From Gracilibacillus kekensis (GTDB taxonomy: Bacteria > Bacillota > Bacilli > Bacillales > Amphibacillaceae): a stretch of 64,000 nt of DNA. Shown piece after piece: positions 28,873 through 42,060 of this stretch. The notes below the pieces were generated by a model that was not told where the DNA came from, did not search any database, and saw only the letters and a program-made list of their open reading frames with translations. The stretch covers positions 105,456-169,455 of the forward strand of contig NZ_FRCZ01000006.1 in assembly GCF_900143085.1 (NCBI RefSeq), read 5' to 3'. Both the position numbers and the translations under genes were made by a program. Within the stretch, counting starts at the first letter, position 1. The number at the start of each line of letters is the position of its first letter.

Positions 28873-30372
28873 ATGAAAATGAAGAATATAAAAGGTCGTC
28901 AGTTGCCACTACAAACCCTTAGTCTAGTAGTCGGTTTTATGGTCTGGGTATTGTTATCATCTTTAATGAGTTTTATTAAACAGGATATTTCATTAACTGC
29001 CGGTCAAATCTCTTTAATTACTGCCGTTCCCGTGATTTTAGGGTCTGTACTACGTGTTCCTTTAGGGTTCTACACCAACCGCTTTGGTGCTAGAGGATTG
29101 TTTATCTTAAGTATGTTGTTTCTGATATTGCCAGTTGGTTATTTAGGAATGGCCAATAGTTTTGCCGATTTAATAGTAGCAGGTCTATTTTTGGGGATTG
29201 GTGGAGCAGTATTTTCTGTTGGTGTTACATCATTACCCAAGTATTATCCAAAAGAAAAACATGGCTTTGTCAATGGGATTTATGGCGTCGGTAATATCGG
29301 AACAGCCTTTACATCATTTGGTGCACCAATTATTGCGGGGATGTACAGTTGGCGAATTGCCGTATTTGTATTTATCATTCCCTTATTATTATTTGCAATT
29401 TTAAATTATATTTATGGCGATCGAAACGAGCCAAAAATGGAAACTTCGTTAAAACAACAAGTATTAAGTGTTTATAAAAATAATAAATTATGGTTTCTCA
29501 GCTTCTTTTATTTCCTGACATTTGGGTCATTTGTTGCTTTAACCGTTTATTTACCAAATTTTCTAGTTTCTGAGTTTCAACTAACAGAAGTAGATGCAGG
29601 CTTACGGACAGCCGGATTCATTGCTCTGTGCACGTTATTAAGACCAGTTGGTGGCTGGTTAGGTGATAAATTTAATCCTTTTAAAGTATTAATGATTGTC
29701 TTTGCAGGGCTAACTGTTTCTGGAATTTTATTATCATTTTCACCAACCATTTTGCTTTATACGATTGGAAGCCTGTCGGTAGCAATCTTCTCTGGGATAG
29801 GTAATGGTACAATTTTTAAACTAGTGCCATTATATTTCTCGAAACAAGCAGGGATTGTCAATGGTATAGTGGCGGCAATGGGTGGTTTAGGTGGATTTTC
29901 CCCTCCGATAATATTAACAATTGTCCATGATATTAATGGTCATTACGCGATTGGCTTTATGGCCTTGTCTCAATTTGCGCTTGCCAGCTTGATTATTATC
30001 ATCTGGATGTACTATACGGATAAATTAAACCTATCCAATTACATTGTGAATAATGCGGGACAAGGAATTCTAGTGACAGATGAAAATGGAAAAATCACAA
30101 AAGTTAATAAAGCATTCGAGAAGATTACTGGTTATCTAGAAGAGGAAGTCCTAAGTACGAACCCAAATATATTAAGCTCTGGAGAACAAAGTGAAGAGTT
30201 TTATAATGAAATGTGGCAACAAATAAGAGAAAAAGAGATTTGGCAAGGTAAAATCATAAATAAACGAAAAGATGGAGAAATTTATACTCAATGGTTATCA
30301 ATCAGCGTATTAAAGGATGCTGGGGATAATGTAACCAATTATGTTGGTGTTTTTAGTGAGATTGACAAATGA
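28873..30372 (+). CDS. narK: NarK-type nitrate/nitrite transporter fused to a PAS domain
   Basis: About 499 residues. Residues 1-385 are a major facilitator of the NarK/NasA group with 12 spans and the two nitrate-signature-like segments GIGGAVFSVGVTSLPKYYP and GNGTIFKLVPLYFSKQ-GIVNG. Residues about 388-499 form a complete PAS plus PAC module (NAGQGILVTDENGKITKVN, FEKITGY, NRKDGEIYTQWLSISVL-like). Ordinary NarK proteins are near 390-400 residues, so the PAS tail is extra. ATG 28873 or 28879 can be the start; AGAGGAAG precedes. Driven by an Fnr-type promoter. Confidence 0.9.
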   Translation: MKMKNIKGRQLPLQTLSLVVGFMVWVLLSSLMSFIKQDISLTAGQISLITAVPVILGSVLRVPLGFYTNRFGARGLFILSMLFLILPVGYLGMANSFADLIVAGLFLGIGGAVFSVGVTSLPKYYPKEKHGFVNGIYGVGNIGTAFTSFGAPIIAGMYSWRIAVFVFIIPLLLFAILNYIYGDRNEPKMETSLKQQVLSVYKNNKLWFLSFFYFLTFGSFVALTVYLPNFLVSEFQLTEVDAGLRTAGFIALCTLLRPVGGWLGDKFNPFKVLMIVFAGLTVSGILLSFSPTILLYTIGSLSVAIFSGIGNGTIFKLVPLYFSKQAGIVNGIVAAMGGLGGFSPPIILTIVHDINGHYAIGFMALSQFALASLIIIIWMYYTDKLNLSNYIVNNAGQGILVTDENGKITKVNKAFEKITGYLEEEVLSTNPNILSSGEQSEEFYNEMWQQIREKEIWQGKIINKRKDGEIYTQWLSISVLKDAGDNVTNYVGVFSEIDK

Positions 30373-30453
30373 GCCAGGCGTTACATACGTCTGGTATTCT
30401 TATGTTATTTACTGTAAAATATATAACAATTAATATAGAAAGGAAGTTTAACA

Positions 30454-31365
30454 ATGAATTCTCGAAAGAAACCCTATGAGTTAATCTTGTATGAATACCT
30501 CCGTATTCGCAGAGGATTATCATCTGATGAAAACAGTAAGTATCGCAAGTTGAAAAAGGGATACGAAGGTGAGCTTTTATTTGATGCTTATATCGATAAA
30601 ATACAATGCGATTATCTATCCTTAACAGACCTCTCGTTCTCCCACAACAATAAATTCTTCCAAGTAGATAACATCCTGCTTATTGACAATACTATTTACA
30701 TGTATGAGGTAAAAAACTTCCTAGGTAACTACTATTACGAGAACAATAAACTATTTATCGAACCCCAGCAAGAAATTGATGATCCATTAACACAGTTGAA
30801 AAGAAGTGAAGCTCTATTACGACAACTACTTAAATATTTAGGATTCTCCAATCAGCTTCAAGCAAAAGTCGTTTTTGTAAACCCTGAATTCACGTTATTT
30901 CAAGCTCCGCGTTCATCCAAACTACTATTACCCTCACAGTTAAATCGATACTTTCATAAATTCCGTCAATGCCCTCCTTTAGACACTTCTTTTTATCAAT
31001 TAGGAGAGAAATTTCAATCAATCAGTCTTGAGAAATCACCATACACGCAGCCGCCTACCTATCAATATAACGAATTAAAAAAAGGTATCCCATGTCCGTC
31101 GTGTTACAAATTCTTTGAAACAGTAGATGGTCGAACGTGTATTTGTCGTCATTGCGATGTACGTGAATCTTTACAATCAGCCGTTTTGAGAACAATTGAA
31201 GAGTTCATATTCCTTTTTCCTGAACAACGCATCACTACTGATAAAATATGTGATTGGATACAATTACCTGTAGCACAAAAACGCATACGCTATATGTTGA
31301 ACAAAAATTTCTTGCAAAAAGGGAAAAATAAAGGTGCTTATTATGTAAAAATGGAGGGCAACTAA
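30454..31365 (+). CDS. NERD-domain protein with zinc-ribbon-like tail
   Basis: 303 residues. Residues about 35-150 form a nuclease-related domain (YEGELLFDAYID, FQVDNILLIDNTIYMYEVKNFLGNYYY), with the acidic E, D and EVK of a PD-(D/E)XK-like site. A CPSC ... CRHC cysteine set near residues 213-232 suggests a zinc ribbon, followed by a winged-helix-like end (ITTDKICDWIQLPVAQKRIRYML). Role unknown; NERD proteins are thought to process nucleic acid. ATG 30454 follows AAAGGAAG. No partner genes are evident. Confidence 0.85.
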   Translation: MNSRKKPYELILYEYLRIRRGLSSDENSKYRKLKKGYEGELLFDAYIDKIQCDYLSLTDLSFSHNNKFFQVDNILLIDNTIYMYEVKNFLGNYYYENNKLFIEPQQEIDDPLTQLKRSEALLRQLLKYLGFSNQLQAKVVFVNPEFTLFQAPRSSKLLLPSQLNRYFHKFRQCPPLDTSFYQLGEKFQSISLEKSPYTQPPTYQYNELKKGIPCPSCYKFFETVDGRTCICRHCDVRESLQSAVLRTIEEFIFLFPEQRITTDKICDWIQLPVAQKRIRYMLNKNFLQKGKNKGAYYVKMEGN

Positions 31366-31381
31366 AAAAATTTTAACGAAG

Positions 31382-31615
31382 TTGTACGAAGAGTAGATAT
31401 ATCGCCCTAAGGAGAAGACTGGAGCATCAATTTTGTACGATAAAAGTTTATATCGCCCAAAAAAAGTACAACGCCCCAGAAGTTTTGTACGATAAAAGTA
31501 TATATCGTCCAAAAGGAGCACCCCGGCGCACCTGTTTTGTCCGATAAAAGGATATATCACCCAAAAGGAGCACTTCGCATCACGCGCTTTGTCCGATAAA
31601 GAATATATCGCACAG
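31382..31615 (+). repeat. 52-bp tandem array of imperfect dyads (family B)
   Basis: TGT(A/C)CGA recurs at 31383, 31434, 31486, 31538 and 31590, i.e. every 51-52 bases. Each unit is a dyad of about 32 bases, arm TTTTGTACGATA against TATCGTCCAAAA (11 of 12 complementary), followed by a GC-richer spacer of about 20 bases often beginning GGAGCAC. First and last units are degraded. No gene or promoter is seen in this 379-base gap before pcrB except the pcrB leader. Confidence 0.88.
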
Positions 31616-31744
31616 TCTCACTATTTTTTTATCAAATAGATGTAACAGATTCTAATTTCTACAAGATATCATTCTAAAATTGTCTAGTTTTTTGCTATAA
31701 TGAAATAATGGATATAGAATCGTCATTAATGGAGGATTATTATT

Positions 31745-32425
31745 GTGTATAATATCGACGAATGGAAACATATCTTCAAATTAGATCCGGCGAAAGAGAT
31801 CTCAGAAGAAATGATAGATAAAATATGTGAATCGGGGACAGACGCCATTATTGTTGGTGGCACAGATCATGTCACACTTGATGGAGTATTACAATTATTA
31901 AGCAGAATTCGCCGTCATACGGTGCCAGTTATTCTCGAGATATCGAATATCGAATCGGTTACACCAGGCTTTGACTATTATTTTGTACCGATGGTGTTAA
32001 ACAGCCAACAGAAAAAATGGATGATGGATGTCCAGCATGAAGCGATTCACGAATATGGTGATATCGTTAACTGGGATGAGATGTTTGCTGAGGGTTATTG
32101 TATTATGAATCAGCAATCAAAAGTTTACAAGCATGCCGACTGCAAACTACCTACAGAAGAAGATGCGATCGCTTATGCGAGAATGGCTGAGCATTTATTC
32201 CGGCTACCTTTTTTCTATTTAGAATACAGTGGTACCTATGGTGATCCGTCACTTACCAAAAAAATCAGTCGTGAGCTAAAACAAACGAAGCTGATCTATG
32301 GTGGTGGCATAGAATCGAAAGAACAAGCCGCTGAAATGAGTCAATATGCAGACATTATTGTCGTTGGCAATGTCATATATGATCATCCCAAAGAAGCGCT
32401 AAAAACAGTGAAAGCAACAAAGTAA
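31745..32425 (+). CDS. pcrB: Heptaprenylglyceryl phosphate synthase
   Basis: TIM-barrel prenyltransferase of 226 residues that links glycerol-1-phosphate to heptaprenyl diphosphate. [18 protein letters not shown] near residue 37, [12 protein letters not shown] near residue 157 and [13 protein letters not shown] near residue 185 are the PcrB phosphate- and G1P-binding loops. Starts at GTG 31745 with GGAGG at 31731-31735. Heads the pcrB-pcrA-ligA-camS operon. Confidence 0.97.
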   Translation: MYNIDEWKHIFKLDPAKEISEEMIDKICESGTDAIIVGGTDHVTLDGVLQLLSRIRRHTVPVILEISNIESVTPGFDYYFVPMVLNSQQKKWMMDVQHEAIHEYGDIVNWDEMFAEGYCIMNQQSKVYKHADCKLPTEEDAIAYARMAEHLFRLPFFYLEYSGTYGDPSLTKKISRELKQTKLIYGGGIESKEQAAEMSQYADIIVVGNVIYDHPKEALKTVKATK

Positions 32426-32441
32426 AAAGGACGGTGTTAGG

Positions 32442-34682
32442 ATGAGTCGGATGAAACACGACTTATTAAAAGGGTTAAACAAGCCACAGCAAGAGGCAGT
32501 TCAACATACAGAAGGACCACTCTTAATTATGGCAGGTGCAGGTAGTGGTAAAACACGAGTATTAACACACCGAATTGCCTATTTATTAGATGAAAAAGAT
32601 GTATCACCACGAAACGTTTTAGCGATTACTTTTACAAATAAAGCGGCTCGTGAAATGAAAGACCGAATTGCCGCACTTGTTGGCTCCTACGGTAATGATA
32701 TGTGGGTATCAACTTTTCACTCAATGTGTGTACGGATTTTGAGACGTGACATTGACCGCATAGGTTATAGTCGTAATTTTTCGATATTAGATAGTGGTGA
32801 TCAGCTTACGGTTATTAAAAATATTGTCAAAGATAAAAATATCGATGCTAAAAAATTCGAACCAAGAGCAATCCTAGGGATGATTAGCGGTGCTAAAAAT
32901 GAATTGATTACCCCTGAAACATTTGCGGAAAACGCGAACGACTTTTTCAGCAGGCAAGTGTCGGAAGTCTATACGGAATACCAACGTCGCTTACGAAAAA
33001 ATCAGTCATTGGATTTCGATGATTTGATTATGCAGACAATCCATCTTTTCAAAAGGGTGCCAGAGGTATTAGAATATTTTCAGCGCCGTTTTCAATATAT
33101 TCATGTGGATGAGTATCAAGATACCAACCATGCGCAGTATCAACTCGTTAAACAATTGGCTTCCCGTTTTCAGAACCTTTGTGTTGTCGGGGATTCCGAT
33201 CAGTCGATTTATGCCTGGCGCGGTGCGGATATTACCAATATCTTATCATTTGAAAAAGATTATCCATCCGCCCGCGTGGTGATGTTAGAACAAAATTACC
33301 GTTCGACAAGATCGATTTTACAAGCAGCAAACCAAGTAATTGAAAACAATACAGGCAGAAAACCGAAAAATCTTTGGACAGATAATAACGATGGCAATAA
33401 AATCCGTTATTTTCAAGCGTCAACCGAACGAGAAGAAGGCTTGTTTGTAGCAGACCGTATCGAAGAACTAGTAATGCAACAAAATTATAAACATAATGAT
33501 ATTGCGGTACTTTACCGGACCAATGCCCAATCCCGTGCGATTGAGGAAACATTTATGAAAGCAAATATTCCTTATCAAATGGTTGGCGGTACCAAGTTCT
33601 ACGATCGAAAAGAAATCAAGGACATGCTTGCCTATCTCCGTCTGATTGTGAATCCCGAGGATGATATTAGTTTTGCTCGTGTCGTAAATGAACCGAAACG
33701 AGGCATTGGGAAAACATCGTTAGATAAATTACAGGCCTATGCGGCAGCACATGATATTTCGATGTATACAGCTGTGCAAGAGGTTGATTTTGTTGGAGTT
33801 AGTGCCAAAGCGGCGAAATCATTAATGCAGTTCGGCCAAATGATCAAAAACTGGACACAACAACAAGAGTTTCTCACTGCTACTGATATGGTCGAGGAAG
33901 TGATCGGAAAAACCGGCTATGAAGAAATGTTACTAAATGAACGAAGCATTGAAGCACAGACCCGTTTAGAGAATATCGAAGAATTTAAAACCGTAACAAA
34001 ACATTTTGAAGAAACTAATGAAGACAAAACATTGGTAAGCTTCTTAACAGATTTAGCGTTAATTTCTGATATTGATCGAATGGATGATGATCCAACCGCG
34101 AATGATAAAGTAACGATGATGACGTTACATGCAGCGAAAGGGTTAGAATTTCCTGTTGTCTTCTTAATTGGTATGGAGGAAAGTGTCTTCCCGCATAGTC
34201 GTTCGATGATGGACGATGACCAAATGGAGGAAGAACGTCGTCTCGCCTATGTAGGGATAACCCGAGCCGAGAAACTCTTGCATGTATCCCATGCGAAGAT
34301 GCGTACATTGTTTGGACGAACCAATATGAATCCAATTAGTCGCTTTATCGACGAGATACCGAAAGATTTAGTAGAAGGAAAAGACGAACAGCAGGAATCG
34401 TCATTTGGTTCCAAATTAGGTGGAATATCGATTCAGGATCAGGAGTTACCTTTTGACACATCAAAACCGAAACGTAAACCACAAAGAATCATAAAAGAGA
34501 CAACTGGTGGTGAAAAAGAAGCTTGGCAAGTTGGTGACAAAGCAAATCATAAAAAATGGGGACAAGGTACAGTAGTGAAAGTGAATGGATCGGGTGATGC
34601 GATGGAATTGGATATTGCCTTTCCTGCACCAACAGGAATTAAACGACTTCTTGCTAAATTTGCCCCAATTACGAAAGCGTAA
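32442..34682 (+). CDS. pcrA: ATP-dependent DNA helicase PcrA
   Basis: UvrD/Rep superfamily 1A helicase, 746 residues. Walker [15 protein letters not shown], motif Ia [16 protein letters not shown], motif [13 protein letters not shown], motif [19 protein letters not shown], motif [17 protein letters not shown] and motif [14 protein letters not shown] are all present. The C-terminal Tudor-like [17 protein letters not shown] binds RNA polymerase in this family. Essential for removing recombination intermediates and transcription conflicts. Confidence 0.98.
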   Translation: MSRMKHDLLKGLNKPQQEAVQHTEGPLLIMAGAGSGKTRVLTHRIAYLLDEKDVSPRNVLAITFTNKAAREMKDRIAALVGSYGNDMWVSTFHSMCVRILRRDIDRIGYSRNFSILDSGDQLTVIKNIVKDKNIDAKKFEPRAILGMISGAKNELITPETFAENANDFFSRQVSEVYTEYQRRLRKNQSLDFDDLIMQTIHLFKRVPEVLEYFQRRFQYIHVDEYQDTNHAQYQLVKQLASRFQNLCVVGDSDQSIYAWRGADITNILSFEKDYPSARVVMLEQNYRSTRSILQAANQVIENNTGRKPKNLWTDNNDGNKIRYFQASTEREEGLFVADRIEELVMQQNYKHNDIAVLYRTNAQSRAIEETFMKANIPYQMVGGTKFYDRKEIKDMLAYLRLIVNPEDDISFARVVNEPKRGIGKTSLDKLQAYAAAHDISMYTAVQEVDFVGVSAKAAKSLMQFGQMIKNWTQQQEFLTATDMVEEVIGKTGYEEMLLNERSIEAQTRLENIEEFKTVTKHFEETNEDKTLVSFLTDLALISDIDRMDDDPTANDKVTMMTLHAAKGLEFPVVFLIGMEESVFPHSRSMMDDDQMEEERRLAYVGITRAEKLLHVSHAKMRTLFGRTNMNPISRFIDEIPKDLVEGKDEQQESSFGSKLGGISIQDQELPFDTSKPKRKPQRIIKETTGGEKEAWQVGDKANHKKWGQGTVVKVNGSGDAMELDIAFPAPTGIKRLLAKFAPITKA

Positions 34683-37881
<3,199 letters not shown>

Positions 37882-37955
37882 TTCTGTTCAAAATGTTTTG
37901 AAATAGCAAGATTAATGGTAAAATAAACGTTGTCGCGGTGATAAAATCCGTTAAG

Positions 37956-37988
37956 AATCAGTGGGGTTTTAAACGCCCACTGATTTAT
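37956..37988 (+). terminator. Terminator after camS
   Basis: AATCAGTGGG and CCCACTGATT form a perfect 10-bp stem with a 10-base loop; the T tail is short (TTTATG). Separates the pcrB operon from gatC. Confidence 0.65.
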
Positions 37989-38050
37989 GTCTCACGTTAT
38001 TGGATCTCAATTAATATAATAAGGTTTTAATATATACGGAGGTGAAGAAC

Positions 38051-38341
38051 ATGGCAGATATCTCAAAAGATCAAGTCAAGCACGTTGCTAATTTAGCTCG
38101 TCTTGCTGTAACAGATGAAGAAGTAGAAATGTTCACAAAGCAATTGGGTGATATCATTAACTACGCAGAATTATTAAACGAATTAGATACGGAGAACGTG
38201 GAGCCAACCACACACGTATTAGATTTAAAAAATGTGATGCGTAAAGATGAGCCAAAAGAATGGATCAAAAAAGAAGATGCATTAAAAAATGCACCAGATC
38301 AAAAAGATGGTCAATTCCGTGTACCATCAATTCTAGAATAA
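38051..38341 (+). CDS. gatC: Asp-tRNA(Asn)/Glu-tRNA(Gln) amidotransferase subunit C
   Basis: 96 residues from ATG 38051, 8 bases after GGAGG; an in-frame GTG at 38042 overlaps that ribosome binding site and is rejected. Family sequence: [26 protein letters not shown] and [10 protein letters not shown]. Stabilises GatA/GatB. First gene of gatCAB, needed because most Bacilli lack glutaminyl-tRNA synthetase. Confidence 0.96.
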   Translation: MADISKDQVKHVANLARLAVTDEEVEMFTKQLGDIINYAELLNELDTENVEPTTHVLDLKNVMRKDEPKEWIKKEDALKNAPDQKDGQFRVPSILE

Positions 38342-38353
38342 GGAGGGTTTCTT

Positions 38354-39823
38354 TTGTCACTTTTTGATTACACGTTAAAAGAATTACAAGAAAAGCTACA
38401 TAATAAAGAAATAACGATCAGTGATCTTGTACAAGCATCGTACGATAGAATTAATGAAGTAGATGATCAGGTACAAGCATTTTTAACATTAAATGAAGAG
38501 AAAGCAATAAAACAAGCGAAAGAATTAGATGAAAAGTTAGGTGCTGATGCATCGATTCTATACGGTATGCCAATTGGTATTAAAGATAATATTGTTACAA
38601 AAGGAGTGCGCACAACTTGTGCCAGTCAAATTTTAGATAACTTAAATGATCCTTTATATGACGCTACCGTTGTCCAAAAGCTAAATGCTGAAAACACCAT
38701 CAATATTGGAAAATTAAACATGGATGAATTTGCAATGGGTTCATCAACAGAAAATTCAAGTTACGCAAAAACTCGTAACCCATGGAATACCGATTATGTA
38801 CCAGGTGGATCGAGTGGGGGTTCTGCAGCTGCTGTAGCGGCAGGTGAAGTATTATTCTCACTAGGATCTGATACTGGTGGTTCGATTCGTCAACCGGCAG
38901 CATTCTGTGGTGTAGTAGGCATGAAACCAACATACGGTCTTGTATCCCGTTTTGGTTTAGTGGCATTCGCTTCTTCCTTAGATCAAATCGGACCAATCAC
39001 AAGAACAGTAGAAGATAACGCACACCTTTTACAAGCCATTGTAGGACATGACGAAATGGATTCAACTTCAGCTAATGTCGAAGTTCCAAACTACAGTGAT
39101 GCATTTAAAGAAGATGTCAAAGGATTACGTATTGCAGTACCAAAAGAGTACTTAACAGAAGGGGTTGACCCTGAGATAAAAGAAGCGGTACTAGCAGCAT
39201 TAAAACAATATGAAGAATTAGGTGCTACATGGGAAGAAGTTTCCTTGCCACATTCCAAATATGCGGTAGCAGCGTATTACCTATTAGCATCATCTGAAGC
39301 AAGTGCCAACCTAGCACGATTTGATGGTGTACGTTACGGTAAACGTACCGAAAAAAATGTTGATATGATTGATATGTTCAAAGAATCTCGTGCAGAAGGC
39401 TTTGGGGATGAAGTAAAACGTCGTATTATGCTTGGTACGTTTGCCTTGAGTTCAGGTTACTATGATGCCTATTACAAAAAAGCACAAAAAGTTCGTACAT
39501 TAATTAAAAATGACTTTGAAAAAATCTTTGCAGAATATGACGTTGTAATTGGACCAACGACTCCAACACCTGCATATAAAGTCGGCGAAAAAATTGATGA
39601 TCCATTAACAATGTACACGGACGATGTATTAACAACTCCTGTAAATCTTGCCGGCTTGCCGGGTATTTCATTGCCTTGTGGATTCTCTAGCAAAGGATTA
39701 CCAATCGGTTTACAAATTATCGGTAAACACTTTGATGAGTCGATGATTTATCGTACCGCATATGCTTATGAGCAAGCAACCGATCACCATACAAAACGTC
39801 CTAACTTAGGAGGTGACCAGTAA
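38354..39823 (+). CDS. gatA: Amidotransferase subunit A (amidase)
   Basis: 489 residues; amidase-signature enzyme releasing ammonia from glutamine. Catalytic Lys in GIKDNI near residue 78; the Ser-cis-Ser-Lys signature appears in [15 protein letters not shown] and [12 protein letters not shown]. Start TTG 38354 follows AGGAGGG. Its stop overlaps the gatB start (TAATG). Confidence 0.98.
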   Translation: MSLFDYTLKELQEKLHNKEITISDLVQASYDRINEVDDQVQAFLTLNEEKAIKQAKELDEKLGADASILYGMPIGIKDNIVTKGVRTTCASQILDNLNDPLYDATVVQKLNAENTINIGKLNMDEFAMGSSTENSSYAKTRNPWNTDYVPGGSSGGSAAAVAAGEVLFSLGSDTGGSIRQPAAFCGVVGMKPTYGLVSRFGLVAFASSLDQIGPITRTVEDNAHLLQAIVGHDEMDSTSANVEVPNYSDAFKEDVKGLRIAVPKEYLTEGVDPEIKEAVLAALKQYEELGATWEEVSLPHSKYAVAAYYLLASSEASANLARFDGVRYGKRTEKNVDMIDMFKESRAEGFGDEVKRRIMLGTFALSSGYYDAYYKKAQKVRTLIKNDFEKIFAEYDVVIGPTTPTPAYKVGEKIDDPLTMYTDDVLTTPVNLAGLPGISLPCGFSSKGLPIGLQIIGKHFDESMIYRTAYAYEQATDHHTKRPNLGGDQ

Positions 39824-41256
39824 TGACAAATTTTGAAACAGTTATTGGTTTAGAGGTACACGTGGAATTAAAAACAGCATCTAAAATTTTTAGTCCGGCA
39901 CCTAATGCATTCGGTTCAGAACCAAATGCGAATGTCAATCCAATCGATTTAGGCTATCCAGGTGTATTACCAGTACTAAACGAAGAAGCAGTTAATTATG
40001 CGATGAAAGCATCGATGGCAATCAATTGTGATATCGCAACAAATACGAAATTTGATCGTAAAAACTATTTCTATCCAGATAATCCGAAAGCTTACCAAAT
40101 TTCGCAATTTGATCAACCAATTGGCGAAAATGGCTGGATTGAAATTGAAGTAAACGGTGAGAAAAAGAAAATCGGTATTACCCGTCTTCATTTGGAAGAG
40201 GATGCTGGTAAATTAACACACGGCGATGATGGTTATTCACTAGTTGATTATAACCGTCAAGGTACACCACTTGTTGAAATTGTATCAGAACCAGACATTC
40301 GTACACCAGAAGAAGCTTATGCTTACTTAGAAAAACTAAAAAATATTATCCAATATACTGGAGTTTCTGACTGTAAGATGGAAGAAGGTTCTTTACGTTG
40401 TGACGCCAATATTTCAATTCGTCCAGTTGGACAAGAGGAATTTGGTACAAAAACAGAATTAAAGAACTTAAACTCCTTCTCTTTTGTTCAAAAAGGACTT
40501 GAATTTGAGGAAAAACGCCAGCGAGAAGTACTGTTAAATGGTGGCGAAATTCTTCAGGAGACCCGTCGTTATGACGAACAAAAGAAAGAAACAATTCTAA
40601 TGCGTGTAAAAGAAGGTTCCGACGATTATCGTTATTTCCCAGAACCAGACCTTGTACCACTTTATATTGATGAAGCGTGGAAGGAACGCATTCGTGCAGA
40701 AATTCCAGAATTACCAGATGCAAGACGTGAGCGTTATGTAAAAGACTTAGATCTACCAACATATGATGCAGCTGTTTTAACAAGTACAAAAGAAATGTCT
40801 GACTTCTTTGAGGAAACCATTGCAGCTGGTGCAGATACCAAACAAGCATCGAACTGGTTAATGGGTGAAGTATCTGCTTATATGAATAAGCAACAAGTAG
40901 AAATTCAAGACTTGAAAATGACACCTTCTTCTCTTGCGAAAATGATTCAATTAATCGAAGATGGAACGATTTCGTCTAAAATGGCGAAAAAAGTATTTGC
41001 AGAGCTTGTAGAGAATGGTGGAGATCCAGAAAAAATTGTCAAAGACAAAGGTCTTGTACAAATTTCTGACGAGGGTCAGCTTCGTGATATCATTACAGGG
41101 ATTTTGGATGAAAATGAACAATCGATCATTGATTACAAAAACGGTAAAGATAAAGCACTTGGTTTCCTAGTTGGTCAAACAATGAAAGCAACTAAAGGAC
41201 AAGCCAATCCACCGATGGTTAACAAGATAATTTTAGAAGAAATGGAAAAAAGGTAA
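39823..41256 (+). CDS. gatB: Amidotransferase subunit B
   Basis: 477 residues; kinase-like subunit that activates misacylated Glu-tRNA(Gln) and Asp-tRNA(Asn). [18 protein letters not shown] at the N terminus, [31 protein letters not shown], and the C-terminal YqeY-like helical tail domain are visible. AGGAGG lies within gatA. Operon ends with the terminator at 41311. Confidence 0.98.
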   Translation: MTNFETVIGLEVHVELKTASKIFSPAPNAFGSEPNANVNPIDLGYPGVLPVLNEEAVNYAMKASMAINCDIATNTKFDRKNYFYPDNPKAYQISQFDQPIGENGWIEIEVNGEKKKIGITRLHLEEDAGKLTHGDDGYSLVDYNRQGTPLVEIVSEPDIRTPEEAYAYLEKLKNIIQYTGVSDCKMEEGSLRCDANISIRPVGQEEFGTKTELKNLNSFSFVQKGLEFEEKRQREVLLNGGEILQETRRYDEQKKETILMRVKEGSDDYRYFPEPDLVPLYIDEAWKERIRAEIPELPDARRERYVKDLDLPTYDAAVLTSTKEMSDFFEETIAAGADTKQASNWLMGEVSAYMNKQQVEIQDLKMTPSSLAKMIQLIEDGTISSKMAKKVFAELVENGGDPEKIVKDKGLVQISDEGQLRDIITGILDENEQSIIDYKNGKDKALGFLVGQTMKATKGQANPPMVNKIILEEMEKR

Positions 41257-41310
41257 TAAGAAACACGTGATAAAAGTGTATAAGAAAAAATAATCTTGTA
41301 ATTCGAAAAT

Positions 41311-41360
41311 AAATCCAGACGTTTCAAATAGACTTTGAAATCGTTTGGATTTTTATTTTA
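41311..41360 (+). terminator. Terminator after gatB
   Basis: AAATCCAGACGTTTCAAA pairs with TTTGAAATCGTTTGGATTT (long stem with a mismatch) followed by TTATTTTA. Confidence 0.92.
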
Positions 41361-41409
41361 TGCGTATTAGGAAGATACTACGCAATAACTTATGTGTATT
41401 TATTAGCCA

Positions 41410-41625
41410 AAGTGGTAATTTTGAAATGTATTGTCTGATAAATAGCTGCTCCGGCTGCCCACTTTCCTTTCCATGGGGTTTTCCCTTTAACTAACTTTTT
41501 TAAGCAAAGAACGCTTAAAAAAGTGGATCTTCAGGTAAAAGGTTCCCACAGGAGTGAAAGTGGGCGGCCTGCGCTAATATAACGGTTCTACAACTATTGT
41601 GCCAGCTAACATTTTGAGCTGTTAC
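41410..41625 (+). repeat. Structured interspersed repeat, copy 1
   Basis: Element flanked by ATTTTGAAATG on the left. Outer stem GCCCACTTT (41457-41465) with AAAGTGGGC (41557-41565). Inner hairpin ACTTTTTTAAGC (41494-41505) with GCTTAAAAAAGT (41513-41524), then GTGGATCTTC. It resembles a widespread Bacillaceae intergenic repeat with CCCGCAGGAGT-type ends. No open frame of note. A second, inverted copy lies 40-50 bases downstream. Confidence 0.8.
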
Positions 41626-41664
41626 TCCAATCAACGAATTTTTTACATGAAAGTAATGTTATAA

Positions 41665-41868
41665 TGCAACCTCATGCTAGCGTTGTAGAATATCAAATTA
41701 GCGTAGGAGTCCGCTTCTACTCCTACGGGATGTTTTTATCCGAAGATCCACTTTGGTAAGTGATCTTTGCTTACCAAAGTTAGCTGAGGAGAAAAACCCG
41801 TGGAAAGGGAAGCGGACAAGCCGTAGCGGTTTTTAAGCACACACATCATTTCAAAATTACTACACCAT
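41665..41868 (-). repeat. Structured interspersed repeat, copy 2 (inverted)
   Basis: Read on the minus strand this is the same element as copy 1, ending at CATTTCAAAATTAC on the plus strand (41848-41861). Outer stem GTCCGCTTC (41709-41717) with GAAGCGGAC (41809-41817). Inner hairpin ACTTTGGTAAG (41750-41760) with CTTACCAAAGT (41770-41780). Several stem positions differ from copy 1 on both arms so that pairing is kept. Together with copy 1 it fills the gap between gatB and dagK. Confidence 0.8.
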
Positions 41869-42060
41869 TTGTTGCGCAGTTACCTTATACTGTTCAACAA
41901 TGTTCATGTTTGGTGTTGTAAAATACATTTACACAAGAAAGATATCTATTAAAAGAAATATACTTCCTGTAAAAAGAATCACTTTTGCTTATGATTTGCA
42001 AAAATAACCAAAACATATATGATGATAGGTAGAAGGTTTTTCGTTAAGAGGAGAATGAAT

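Noticed and set aside
31264..31560. Minus-strand frame over array B
   Set aside because: Product of tandem DNA repeats (52 bases), no start signal; not a gene.
26270..31615. Possible CRISPR arrays
   Set aside because: Units are few, repeats are imperfect and vary between copies, spacers are 20-25 bases and partly alike, and no cas gene is in the window.
41457..41565. tRNA-like fold
   Set aside because: Stem lengths and loops do not fit a cloverleaf, and no T-arm or anticodon pattern is present. No tRNA or rRNA was recognised anywhere in the window.
41281..42018. Possible small RNA genes or insertion sequence between gatB and dagK
   Set aside because: No transposase frame or terminal inverted repeat with target duplication; the content is explained by the terminator and two structured repeats.
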